DNA of 64,000 nucleotides, taken from Taibaiella sp. Lineage in GTDB: Bacteria > Bacteroidota > Bacteroidia > Chitinophagales > Chitinophagaceae. The DNA lies in NCBI GenBank assembly GCA_021740995.1, contig JAIOYR010000007.1:1-64000 (forward strand). Reading direction: 5' to 3'. This document shows positions 30,504 to 39,333 of this stretch, one piece after another (position 1 is the stretch's first letter; the number at the start of each line of letters is the position of its first letter). Both the position numbers and the translations under genes were made by a program. Under the pieces are notes generated by a model. That model ran no database searches. It had not been told where the DNA came from and was given only the letters and a program-made list of their open reading frames with translations.

Positions 30504-31421
30504 ATGAATAAACGAAAAAAAATTTGTAAAAATTGCTTTGATACTAAAGGAGATTTTCTATTCGTTTCTGGTGGAGATGGTAGATGTAAGATGTGCAAGG
30601 GTACGGGTATATCTCATGAATTAGGGGATAGTGCAGCAACCATCGTAACACTAGGTTTTATAAATTATAATCGCGAATGTCGGTATTGTTATGGCACAGG
30701 TCAATGCCAGACATGTGGCGGTACAGGTAGCATATACATAGAGAATGCGCCATACATTTCATACGACGAGCCAGAACCTATTCAAATAGATAAAGATTTG
30801 AATGAAAGTGAAGGTTTAGATAAAATCAATCCACATTACGATCCTTATGAGTTGGATGAAGAATGTGACTATTGTGATGGTACTGAACATTGTTCTTTTT
30901 GCGGTCGAAAAGGTGATGATCATTTTGAAGATATTGCTTATTCTGGTTATGAAAATAGCAGTAGTGCAAAATTTGATAAAAATTACCAAGATTATTTCGC
31001 AAACGAAATAAAAAATAGTAATGAATTTGACAGCACAATTGATACTAACACAAATTCGCACTATAAGGACAATCTTCATATAGACTTGACTGAGCTTCAA
31101 AAAAAAATAGAGAATAATGAAATTGAACTTAGTCAAGTTATTGAAAAAATCGACCTAAAAAAGAAAGACCTTCCAGGAGAAGCATTCTTATTATTTATAG
31201 TTTTTAGTTTTGTTGGGGGTTTTATTTCATATGCTATACAAGAGATACCCAAACACCCACCACATCAAATCAATTGGGGTGCAGTATATTTTATCGCAAT
31301 CTCGGGCATAGTTATATTTGTTTTTCTTCTTTTGTCTTATCTCGGTTCAAGATCTGAATTGTCCGATTTGAAAAAACGCAAACAAATATTAGATACGAAA
31401 AATACTAAATTAAAAAAATAA
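30504..31421 (+). CDS. Zinc-ribbon/DnaJ-type CxxC repeat protein with two C-terminal TM helices
   Basis: 'CKMCKGTG', 'CRYCYGTGQCQTCGGTG', 'CDYCDGTEHCSFCGRKG'; TM 'FLLFIVFSFVGGFISYAI' and 'AVYFIAISGIVIFVFLLLSYLG'. ATG at 30504 preferred over 30402. Confidence 0.7.
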   Translation: MNKRKKICKNCFDTKGDFLFVSGGDGRCKMCKGTGISHELGDSAATIVTLGFINYNRECRYCYGTGQCQTCGGTGSIYIENAPYISYDEPEPIQIDKDLNESEGLDKINPHYDPYELDEECDYCDGTEHCSFCGRKGDDHFEDIAYSGYENSSSAKFDKNYQDYFANEIKNSNEFDSTIDTNTNSHYKDNLHIDLTELQKKIENNEIELSQVIEKIDLKKKDLPGEAFLLFIVFSFVGGFISYAIQEIPKHPPHQINWGAVYFIAISGIVIFVFLLLSYLGSRSELSDLKKRKQILDTKNTKLKK

Positions 31422-31499
31422 TATAATAAAAATAAATTATATAAATGAGTGTTTGTTCAATATAATGTGATAACGGGTTTTGGTCGCTACTACCCTCTC

Positions 31500-31546
31500 G
31501 TCCTCGTTTGCAACGAGGATGCTACGGTAAAGCGTTTGTAACGCTT
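31500..31546. repeat. REP-like pair of hairpins
   Basis: TCCTCGTT-tgc-AACGAGGA (31501-31519) and AAGCGTT-tgt-AACGCTT (31530-31546). Confidence 0.6.
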
Positions 31547-31693
31547 CATTTCTATCTGAGTCCACATACCTTTCCATCCCTGATGTCGGTGGGTCTTGCG
31601 AAGGGCAAAGACCCGCAGAGGACAGAATCACAGGCTTTTCTTTCCTAATAGTGGTTTTCTTAGGCATGGTATAACGTTATGGAAATATAACTA

Positions 31694-31904
31694 TTAAGAA
31701 GTGCAGTTCTTAATAGTGTCGCAAACCTCGTAGCGCTCGTTTTTTATGGCATATTCCTGCGCCTCTTGAATTAGTTCACTCCACCATAATTTTTTTAAAA
31801 AAAAAACATCTGGTACTTTCTTCGTGCCCCATAAGCATATCAATCATCATCTCTAAAAACCCGTCATACAATTCATCAGACTTCAACTTATCAATAATAT
31901 CCAT
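31694..31904 (-). pseudogene. Small ORF interrupted by a one-nucleotide frameshift in a homopolymer tract
   Basis: From ATG 31904 the frame reads MDIIDKLKSDELYDGFLEMMIDMLMGHEESTRCFFFKK, then T10/A7; shifting by one nt continues as LWWSELIQEAQEYAIKNERYEVCDTIKNCTS* to 31694. Confidence 0.6.
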
Positions 31905-32129
31905 TTCTATCGTTTTAGCAAATTTACTTAAACATATTCAATATACAATAAATTCGTTTCGTATAAAATAACAAATATTATAAAGCATAATGTAAATAGC
32001 ATTTTCCAGAAAACTATACCTTCATAGGTTTTCCCGTAACTTTATGAAAGTTCTTTGAAAATCAGTTATATAAATTATACATCCAGTTTCAGTAAGATAT
32101 TTTATCTTGTAGCACTCCAAAAAAAAATT

Positions 32130-32960
32130 ATGGAACTGTTTTTTGCTAAACTGACGTATTCGGAAACCTTATTTATTGAAAATAGGTTGTCGAATAAAGA
32201 GTTAATATTGCTTGCCTTGACTAATGCAAGCATCGCTAAGTACAAAAAAAGCCAATTTATATTCATTGACATAGAGCCATATTCGGTTGGCGGAAACGAT
32301 TTTATCTATGGGAAGCTTGCTAAATATGGAGACATAGAAGAGACAATAGTAAACACCGAATCTCAAAAGACAGAAAGTGTATTAGTTGAGGATAAGATAA
32401 TAGCAAAATGTCATTTTATAATAGACTTTTCTGAAAATTATCTTCTATATACCGATGTGGTTAATCACATTAATAAGAACTCATTCATTGAAAAATTCAA
32501 TGACTTAATAGCATCTGGGGCGTCGGAAACTGGGTACAATATAGATGCTAGGGCGATTAATGAAGTGTATACATTTTATAAAAAAATTGAAGAGTTAAAA
32601 GAAATTATACAGATTGAATTAACCATAATTCCGACAAATCCAAACGCTATAGATATTATACAGGGTGTAGATAAAAAACTAAAGCTCCAAAATTTAAAAG
32701 AAAAGGTAATAAAATACAAAGGGAAAAAGGGTGGCATACAACTGGATGAAGAGATAAAAGCAAATACAATATACGCAGATGTAGGATATGGAACTGGAAA
32801 AGCTATTGGAATTGATAAAAATAATAAAAGGGTGACAGTATATTCCAAAAAATCCGAACGGCAAAAAAGAACACCCTCTTTTGATTCCGCTAATCTTAAC
32901 GGATATGGCATAGTTGAAAAAATAAATAAACTTTTGGACGATTTAAAACAGCAGGAATGA
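32130..32960 (+). CDS. Hypothetical soluble protein (first gene of an overlapping pair)
   Basis: 277 aa from ATG 32130, no TM or signal peptide apparent; stop overlaps the next start (ATGA). Confidence 0.7.
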   Translation: MELFFAKLTYSETLFIENRLSNKELILLALTNASIAKYKKSQFIFIDIEPYSVGGNDFIYGKLAKYGDIEETIVNTESQKTESVLVEDKIIAKCHFIIDFSENYLLYTDVVNHINKNSFIEKFNDLIASGASETGYNIDARAINEVYTFYKKIEELKEIIQIELTIIPTNPNAIDIIQGVDKKLKLQNLKEKVIKYKGKKGGIQLDEEIKANTIYADVGYGTGKAIGIDKNNKRVTVYSKKSERQKRTPSFDSANLNGYGIVEKINKLLDDLKQQE

Positions 32961-33481
32961 GAACTTTAATAAACAGATACATTGTAAGTTTAGATACCAT
33001 TGTGGCATTAATCGCCGTAATAATGGCATGTATATTCTTACCAGACACTATAACAAACAAATTTTGCACTACAGTTTACGGAATGGCAATAAATGTTTTA
33101 GCGATTGTGTTCTCTATATTTTTTGCTAGTCTTGCCGTAATAATGTCTTTTCCCGATAATGAATTTATAAGGTTTATTGAAGCAGAAGATAAATTGTTTT
33201 CTCAATTACTTGGGTATTTTCGAGATACCTTATTTGCTTTGTTTGTGTCTTTGGTTTCTACAATCATAATATACATAATTACAGCTTATTTAACGGACAC
33301 AGGCATAGCAGATAGAAAGGTATTCATTTTCTTTTGCTTCATTTTTACTTATAGTCTCGTATCAACTATAACAGCCGTAGATGTAGCACTAAAGATAACT
33401 GGCAGCAGGGCAACGTATTTAATAAACAGAAAGGAACCAAAATCAGATAGTGAGCTTGATTCAGAAGAAGTAAATGAGTAA
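32957..33481 (+). CDS. Hypothetical membrane protein with four predicted TM helices (second gene of the pair)
   Basis: Hydrophobic segments near residues 9-29, 41-64, 89-111 and 122-144; acidic C-terminus. Confidence 0.7.
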   Translation: MRTLINRYIVSLDTIVALIAVIMACIFLPDTITNKFCTTVYGMAINVLAIVFSIFFASLAVIMSFPDNEFIRFIEAEDKLFSQLLGYFRDTLFALFVSLVSTIIIYIITAYLTDTGIADRKVFIFFCFIFTYSLVSTITAVDVALKITGSRATYLINRKEPKSDSELDSEEVNE

Positions 33482-33508
33482 TTAATCATTCTACTTCCCC
33501 CCGTTTGG

Positions 33509-33529
33509 CGCCAGTGTTTTTCACTGGCG
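33509..33529. terminator. Hairpin after the two-gene cassette
   Basis: CGCCAGTG-ttttt-CACTGGCG, 28 nt after the stop at 33481; no following T-run. Confidence 0.45.
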
Positions 33530-34008
33530 AAATCACACCCTGCCATAAAATCAATTTCACCCATTCTGGCACGGCATTTGTGGGATATATCATGGTAGTC
33601 ATTTCAGCAAATGACAACCTGATTTTTTTTCATTAACAGAAACCGGAAAAAGCAAACAAGACCCTTACCTGCATTGCCTTTTCATCAGTTCCGGGTTCTG
33701 AAAAGTCGGAAAATGTCAGAATGTGGCTCGGAAAAAACCAGTAACAGCACGGTCTTCCCATTCCCAAATTTGTGGATATCTTACGCTGCCATTACTGCCA
33801 TTTCGGTGATTCTTGGCACACATTTTGCGGCACTATTATGCCGTTAGTTTGTCGGCACATTACATCAAGTCCGTTTTTATCGTGCAAATCAAACCATTTC
33901 ATTATAAAAATTAAATATAACAAAAATTACGCGCGCAAAAGTGCGCAATTTTTGCGCAAGAATCTGAGGCCAATAAAAAGTTAATCAACTGAATTTCAAT
34001 CACTTAAA

Positions 34009-34065
34009 CCTAAAACCATGAGAATAAAAAATTCTAAACAAAAGTGCGCAATTTTCCTCCGGGGT
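34009..34065 (+). repeat. 57-bp direct repeat, copy 1
   Basis: 54/57 identical to 34474-34530; contains ATGAGAATAAAAA and AAAAGTGCGCAATTTTCCTCCGGGGT. Confidence 0.9.
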
Positions 34066-34253
34066 AAATAAATTGAGGTTATGTCCTAGCCGTGTCTCCG
34101 GCTTTTTCTGCCGTGACCCGGCGACACTTGCCTACCGCAGGCAGGTCAAGGCTCCGAAGCCGGAAAAATATTCATCAACTATATATCCCTGATATACGCC
34201 GGGTCCCTGAAAAAGGAGACCCGGCTACGACGGATTTCTTTTAGTTTTGCGCA

Positions 34254-34439
34254 GTGTGGCGTTCAAAGTATTCTTATTTGAAAATATTTCTTGGGATCAT
34301 CTTAATGATTGGCACTGCGAGAACATTTAATGAGTTCCATCAGGACCCATCAGCCACCACAGCTATGTATTGCGGCTCGGGAGCCGCTGGAATTTTAGGG
34401 TTGTATTTATTTTTGAAAGGTATCTTGTCGTCTAAGTAA
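34254..34439 (+). CDS. Small hypothetical membrane protein (GTG start)
   Basis: 61-aa ORF with hydrophobic stretches, between the two 57-bp repeats. Confidence 0.35.
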   Translation: MWRSKYSYLKIFLGIILMIGTARTFNEFHQDPSATTAMYCGSGAAGILGLYLFLKGILSSK

Positions 34440-34473
34440 AACAAAACACCTGCGTGTAACTGGGTATTGTTAC

Positions 34474-34530
34474 CCTAAAACCATGAGAATAAAAAAATCT
34501 CAGCAAAAGTGCGCAATTTTCCTCCGGGGT
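34474..34530 (+). repeat. 57-bp direct repeat, copy 2
   Basis: See copy 1 at 34009-34065. Confidence 0.9.
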
Positions 34531-34839
34531 GCCGGGCTACTGTATAGAAAACAGAATTTTCAGGGTGATCATGTTGCTACTTTTACATGAACTTTGTCAA
34601 CGCTACTATCATTACCACACGAGCGAAAACTCAATCCTAACTTTAGTCAAGCTTTGTGTCCCTTGTGTCCTTTGTGGTTAATTTTTTTATCTTCCCGCTT
34701 GTGGTCATGTTTGGAGCATATGCCATAGCGCGTTTACCTTCACGCATTTCACTTACTGTTACAATTATGCAAATCACCCGCAGAGGGTGAACAGATGCTG
34801 GCTATCCGCTGATACATTTGGATAGTCAACCACTCGCCC

Positions 34840-37305
34840 ATGCACACACGCTTTTTTCGTTCTGTTTTACTATCTGTTTTACTGCTGCTTCCATCCGCTG
34901 CAATCCTTGCTGGCGGCATATCTGGCAGGGTTACAGACGATGCCGGAAAGCCGGTCATATTTGCCAGTGTGCTACTGCTCGGCAGCAGCGATTCAGCACT
35001 GGTAAAAACCGAACTGACCAACGAAAAGGGTGAGTACCATCTCACCCCTGTAGATGACGGTACCTACCTACTGAAAGTGAACATCATAGGGTATATAGCA
35101 TACACATCGGCACAGGTTGTGCTTGCAGCCAACGACATCACCATGCCGGACATAATGCTGCTACAAAAAAACACCGAACTAAAAGAAGTAGCAGTACGTG
35201 CCCAAAAACCATTTATAGAAGTACATGCCGATAAGCTGGTAGTAAATGTAGAAAGCAGTATAGTAAATGCCGGCAGCACAGCCATGGATGTGCTTTCCCG
35301 CTCGCCCGGGGTTACCGTAGATAACAACGATAGAATAAGCCTGAAGGGCAGGCAGGGAATAACCGTAATGATAAATGGAAAGATACAACCCATATCTGGC
35401 CAGGACCTTGCCAACATGCTGAAGAGTATGCCGTCTAACAATGTAGAAAGCATAGAGCTCATCAGCAACCCCTCTGCCAGATACGATGCTGCAGGTACAG
35501 GCGGCATTATCAATATAAAGCTGAAACGTGATAAAAAGATGGGGCTCAACGGTAGTGTGAATGCAACCTATGCGCAGGGAGTATATGGCAAGGCTAATGC
35601 GGGACTAAACATGAACTACCGCAACAAAAAGGTAAACCTGTTTGCCAACTACAACCACTCTGACAGAGAAGGCTTTAATCACCTCACCCTCGACCGGAAT
35701 TTTTATGACAATGGGGTGTTTGCCGGTGCTTACGACCAGAACAATCATTACCTCTATGATATAGTAACCGATATGGGTGGGCTGGGCATGGATTACAATC
35801 TGTCTTCAAAAACCACCGTAGGTTTTGCGCTGAGCGGCGAGGCTACCTCCTTTCTGCGCACGGGTTACAACTACTCTGTCATTACAGACTCTGCTACACA
35901 GTTGCCGTTATCGCACTTCGTTACAGACAACAAGTCGCCCAACAGATGGAGCAATGGCACAGCAAATATCAACCTGCGCCACACTTTCGACAGCAGCGGT
36001 AAAACCCTGTCTGTAGATGCGGACTATGCTACCTATCCCGGCAGTGGCAATCAGGAATTTACTACTACCTACTTCACAGATTTTCCCGATGGCACTTCTG
36101 TTCCATCGGGTGTGCCAGCGGTAAAGCTCAATGGTGATCTTAAGGGGCATACACAAATACGCTCCCTAAAGGCAGACTACGCTATGCCGCTGCCTAATGG
36201 AGTGAAAATGGAAGCCGGTGCCAAAACAAGCCTGGTAACATCAGACCACGATCTGCTGTTCTTTAATGAGCTCAATGGCATGTCAATACCGGACAGCCAG
36301 CGCACCAATCATTTCATATATAAAGAGCACATAAACGCTGCCTATCTGAACTTCAATAAAGACTGGGACAAGTGGAGTACCCAACTGGGACTGCGCACAG
36401 AACAAACAATAGCTAGCGGCGATGCCACCTGGCCCACAGGTGATTCATCGTTTACCCGAAACTATGCACAGTTGTTTCCCAGCTTCGCTGTGCAGCGACA
36501 TATAAACCCCGCCAACGATCTGGGTGTAACGCTGAGCCGCCGTATAGAACGGCCCAACTATGAGCAGCTCAACCCCTCGACCTACTACCTGGACCCCACA
36601 ACTTACAAGACCGGCGACCCATACCTGATGCCGGCATTGTCTTATGCTGCAGAGCTATCTTACACCTACAAGCAGAAGTTCATTACCAACCTCAATTATA
36701 CCCGTACATTTATGCCTATTACCGAGGTCATACAACCCAGCCTAACCGAGCGCAAAGTAACCATACAGACCCAGAAGAACCTTACCAGTATGTCTTATTA
36801 TGGTATCAATGGTTCTTATCAGTTCAGGTTTTATAAGTGGTGGAGCAACACTACCAATGTCAATGTGTATTATGCCCAATACACCGGCAATATAGCCGGT
36901 ACGGGGCTCAACAATGGCAGAGCCACATTTGATGCCAATACCAGCAACAGCTTTATACTGCCTGCCAACTGGTCGGCAGAGCTGAGCGGGTTTTATCAGG
37001 CACCGCAACTCTATGGCTATATGCTGGTAAAACCAACATGGATGCTGAATTTGGGTATTCAGAAAAACCTCTTCGACAAACGTGCTACTGCCCGCATCAA
37101 TGCCACCGACATCTTCTGGCGAGGCTACCCAAGGGCCACATCTACCTATACCGATTACAGAGAATCATTTATAGCAAAGAGAGATACACGGCAGGTAGCC
37201 ATATCGTTTACCTATAGGTTTGGCAAGCGCACCTTGCCGCCATCCATGCGCCACCGTGGCGGTGCCGAGGATGAGAAACGCCGTGCCGGCAGCCAGGCAG
37301 GTTGA
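34840..37305 (+). CDS. Outer-membrane beta-barrel/TonB-dependent receptor with N-terminal carboxypeptidase-regulatory-like domain
   Basis: 'GGISGRVTDDAGKPVIFASVLLLGSSDSALVKTELTNEKGEYHLTPVDDGTYLLKV', 'VLSRSPGVTVDNNDRISLKGRQGITVMINGK', 'NPSARYDAAGTGGIINIKLK'. Confidence 0.93.
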   Translation: MHTRFFRSVLLSVLLLLPSAAILAGGISGRVTDDAGKPVIFASVLLLGSSDSALVKTELTNEKGEYHLTPVDDGTYLLKVNIIGYIAYTSAQVVLAANDITMPDIMLLQKNTELKEVAVRAQKPFIEVHADKLVVNVESSIVNAGSTAMDVLSRSPGVTVDNNDRISLKGRQGITVMINGKIQPISGQDLANMLKSMPSNNVESIELISNPSARYDAAGTGGIINIKLKRDKKMGLNGSVNATYAQGVYGKANAGLNMNYRNKKVNLFANYNHSDREGFNHLTLDRNFYDNGVFAGAYDQNNHYLYDIVTDMGGLGMDYNLSSKTTVGFALSGEATSFLRTGYNYSVITDSATQLPLSHFVTDNKSPNRWSNGTANINLRHTFDSSGKTLSVDADYATYPGSGNQEFTTTYFTDFPDGTSVPSGVPAVKLNGDLKGHTQIRSLKADYAMPLPNGVKMEAGAKTSLVTSDHDLLFFNELNGMSIPDSQRTNHFIYKEHINAAYLNFNKDWDKWSTQLGLRTEQTIASGDATWPTGDSSFTRNYAQLFPSFAVQRHINPANDLGVTLSRRIERPNYEQLNPSTYYLDPTTYKTGDPYLMPALSYAAELSYTYKQKFITNLNYTRTFMPITEVIQPSLTERKVTIQTQKNLTSMSYYGINGSYQFRFYKWWSNTTNVNVYYAQYTGNIAGTGLNNGRATFDANTSNSFILPANWSAELSGFYQAPQLYGYMLVKPTWMLNLGIQKNLFDKRATARINATDIFWRGYPRATSTYTDYRESFIAKRDTRQVAISFTYRFGKRTLPPSMRHRGGAEDEKRRAGSQAG

Positions 37306-37434
37306 CCCCATCCCTAAAGGGAGTCATCAATCGGGCTTCATGAAATACTACAACAACGGTTCAGGCAACTATCATAATATTTAACTCTTCCCGCCTCTAA
37401 ATTAGCAAATGAAGCTGTATCTGTTGCAGCGCCC

Positions 37435-37459
37435 GCCCTCCGGGTCAGCTCCGGAGGGC
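37435..37459. terminator. GCCCTCCGG-gtcagctC... hairpin downstream of the TonB receptor
   Basis: GCCCTCCGG (37435-37443) / CCGGAGGGC (37451-37459), followed by TTTCTTTT. Confidence 0.65.
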
Positions 37460-37649
37460 TTTCTTTTGGCATCTAACTTCAGCCCAGGAATGGTATGGGC
37501 TGTTTTGCCTTACTTTTTCTTGTTCCCATACCATTAGTAGCGCTGTATTGCCATTTATCTCTGAATATTGAAATTATCTATTGAATAATGATTATGGTCA
37601 ATACTTGCTAGCTGCAGAAAGTTTACCTTAGTAGAATAATGCAGGAACA

Positions 37650-38366
37650 GTGGTAAGAAAGTCTGGTGAAATTGTTGCAAAGGTTATAGGCGCCGGTAAA
37701 GAATACAAAGCCGGAGATACCGTTATTACAGCTTTGAAAGCCAGTTCAGTAGATCTTATATCAGGTGAGCTTACGCTAATAATTGGGCCATCCGGGTCCG
37801 GCAAAACTACTTTGTTGTCTTTGCTAGGCTGTGTTATTTACCCTAGTTTCGGAGAGGTATGGATAGGAGGAAAGAAGGTAAATGAGCTAAACGAAAAAAG
37901 CCTTGCCCAAATAAGACTGGAAAAAATTGGCTTTGTCTTTCAGAAATTCAATCTGATAGCGCCACTTACCGCACTCGAGAATGTGATGATGCCACTTATT
38001 CTGCAGGGAGTCAGCGATAAAGAAGCAAGGGTAAAAGCAACCCTTGCACTCGAAAAAGTAGGCATGGGCGACAGGATGAAGAACCTCAGCAATGACCTGA
38101 GCGGTGGCCAGCAGCAGCGTGTAGCCATTGCCAGAGCATTAGTTACAGACCCCGATTTAATGCTTTGTGATGAGCCTACGGCATCGCTAGATATAAAAAG
38201 TGTGGGCATTGTAATGAATGAGCTAAAACTACTGGCAACCCAGGGGAAGGCAGTGGCGGTAGTAACACACGATACACGGCTCACGCCATTTGCAGATCGT
38301 ATAATTTACGTAATAGACGGTGCTATTTCAGACAAGCCCGCAGAGGAAGAAACGACTAAAAGATAA
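37650..38366 (+). CDS. ABC transporter ATP-binding protein (DevA/MacB/LolD-type; GTG start)
   Basis: Walker A 'GPSGSGKTTLL', signature 'LSGGQQQRVAIARAL', Walker B 'LMLCDEPTASLD'. Confidence 0.93.
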   Translation: MVRKSGEIVAKVIGAGKEYKAGDTVITALKASSVDLISGELTLIIGPSGSGKTTLLSLLGCVIYPSFGEVWIGGKKVNELNEKSLAQIRLEKIGFVFQKFNLIAPLTALENVMMPLILQGVSDKEARVKATLALEKVGMGDRMKNLSNDLSGGQQQRVAIARALVTDPDLMLCDEPTASLDIKSVGIVMNELKLLATQGKAVAVVTHDTRLTPFADRIIYVIDGAISDKPAEEETTKR

Positions 38367-38375
38367 AAACCAGTT

Positions 38376-39329
38376 ATGAAAAATTGCTTTTGCATAATAG
38401 TGCTGATGTTAATACTTAGTTCCTGCAGCAATAAAGAGGCCAGGGAAGAAAGAGCAAATGGCAGCTCGAAAGCTACTGCTCCCTTAAATCAGGTAGTAGG
38501 CGTAGGCAAAATAGAGCCGGAAAATGACATTATTGAATTGTCTTCGCCTGTAAATGGTATCGTCAGCAAAATACTCAAAAGGGAGAATGATACAGTAAGT
38601 GAAGGAACGGCGGTGCTCGAATTGGATCATGAGCTGGAGGATGGCAAAGTAAAACAGCTGGAAAGCGAAATAAACACGAGGTACAACGAGATTAAAGTTG
38701 ATGAAGCCGGTGTAGGAGAATTTGAAGCGAAATACAACAATGCTGTTCCCGAATTGCAACGATTGCAACGGTTATTGGCAAAGGGTGCAGAGACACAACA
38801 GGCAGTAGATAATGCCGCTGCCGGTTTACAATCTATGCAGTCCGTTATTAAGAAATTGTATGCGGGTATCGCCGTATCTAAAAGCCGATTGGAGCAGGCT
38901 AGGGCAGCGCTGCATGTGGCTAAAGTGGAACGCGGGCAAAAGATTATAAAGTCGCCTGTGAATGGGAAGATACTTGAGCTGAGTACGCAAATTGGCGGTT
39001 CTGTTGATACCCGTCAGGCATTTGCGCAGATTAGCTCTATGGGTAAGACTATTGCGGTTTGTGAGATCGATGAGCTCTATGCAGATAAAGTAATGGTAGG
39101 CCAGCGGGCGTTCATAAGAAATGTAGGTGCACAAGATACCTTATCGACGGGCACTGTTTATCTGGCACTCTCCTTTCTCAAAAAGAAGTCATTGTTTACA
39201 GATCAGTCGGGAGAAAAAGAAGACCGCAGAGTAAGGACAATTAAAATTATGCTAGATAAGCCCGATAGGTTGTTATTGAATGCACGCGTAGAGTGTGTTG
39301 TTGCTATTTCAGGTAATCTTAAAAATTGA
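38376..39329 (+). CDS. HlyD/DevB-type periplasmic adaptor lipoprotein
   Basis: Lipobox 'LILSSCSN'; barrel-sandwich and coiled-coil pattern 'VGKIEPENDIIELSSPVNGIVSKILKRENDTVSEGTAVLELD'. Confidence 0.87.
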   Translation: MKNCFCIIVLMLILSSCSNKEAREERANGSSKATAPLNQVVGVGKIEPENDIIELSSPVNGIVSKILKRENDTVSEGTAVLELDHELEDGKVKQLESEINTRYNEIKVDEAGVGEFEAKYNNAVPELQRLQRLLAKGAETQQAVDNAAAGLQSMQSVIKKLYAGIAVSKSRLEQARAALHVAKVERGQKIIKSPVNGKILELSTQIGGSVDTRQAFAQISSMGKTIAVCEIDELYADKVMVGQRAFIRNVGAQDTLSTGTVYLALSFLKKKSLFTDQSGEKEDRRVRTIKIMLDKPDRLLLNARVECVVAISGNLKN

Positions 39330-39333
39330 GACA

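Noticed and set aside
31437-31667. 76-aa minus-strand ORF
   Set aside because: It runs through the REP-like hairpins and has no protein-like conservation features; treated as spurious.
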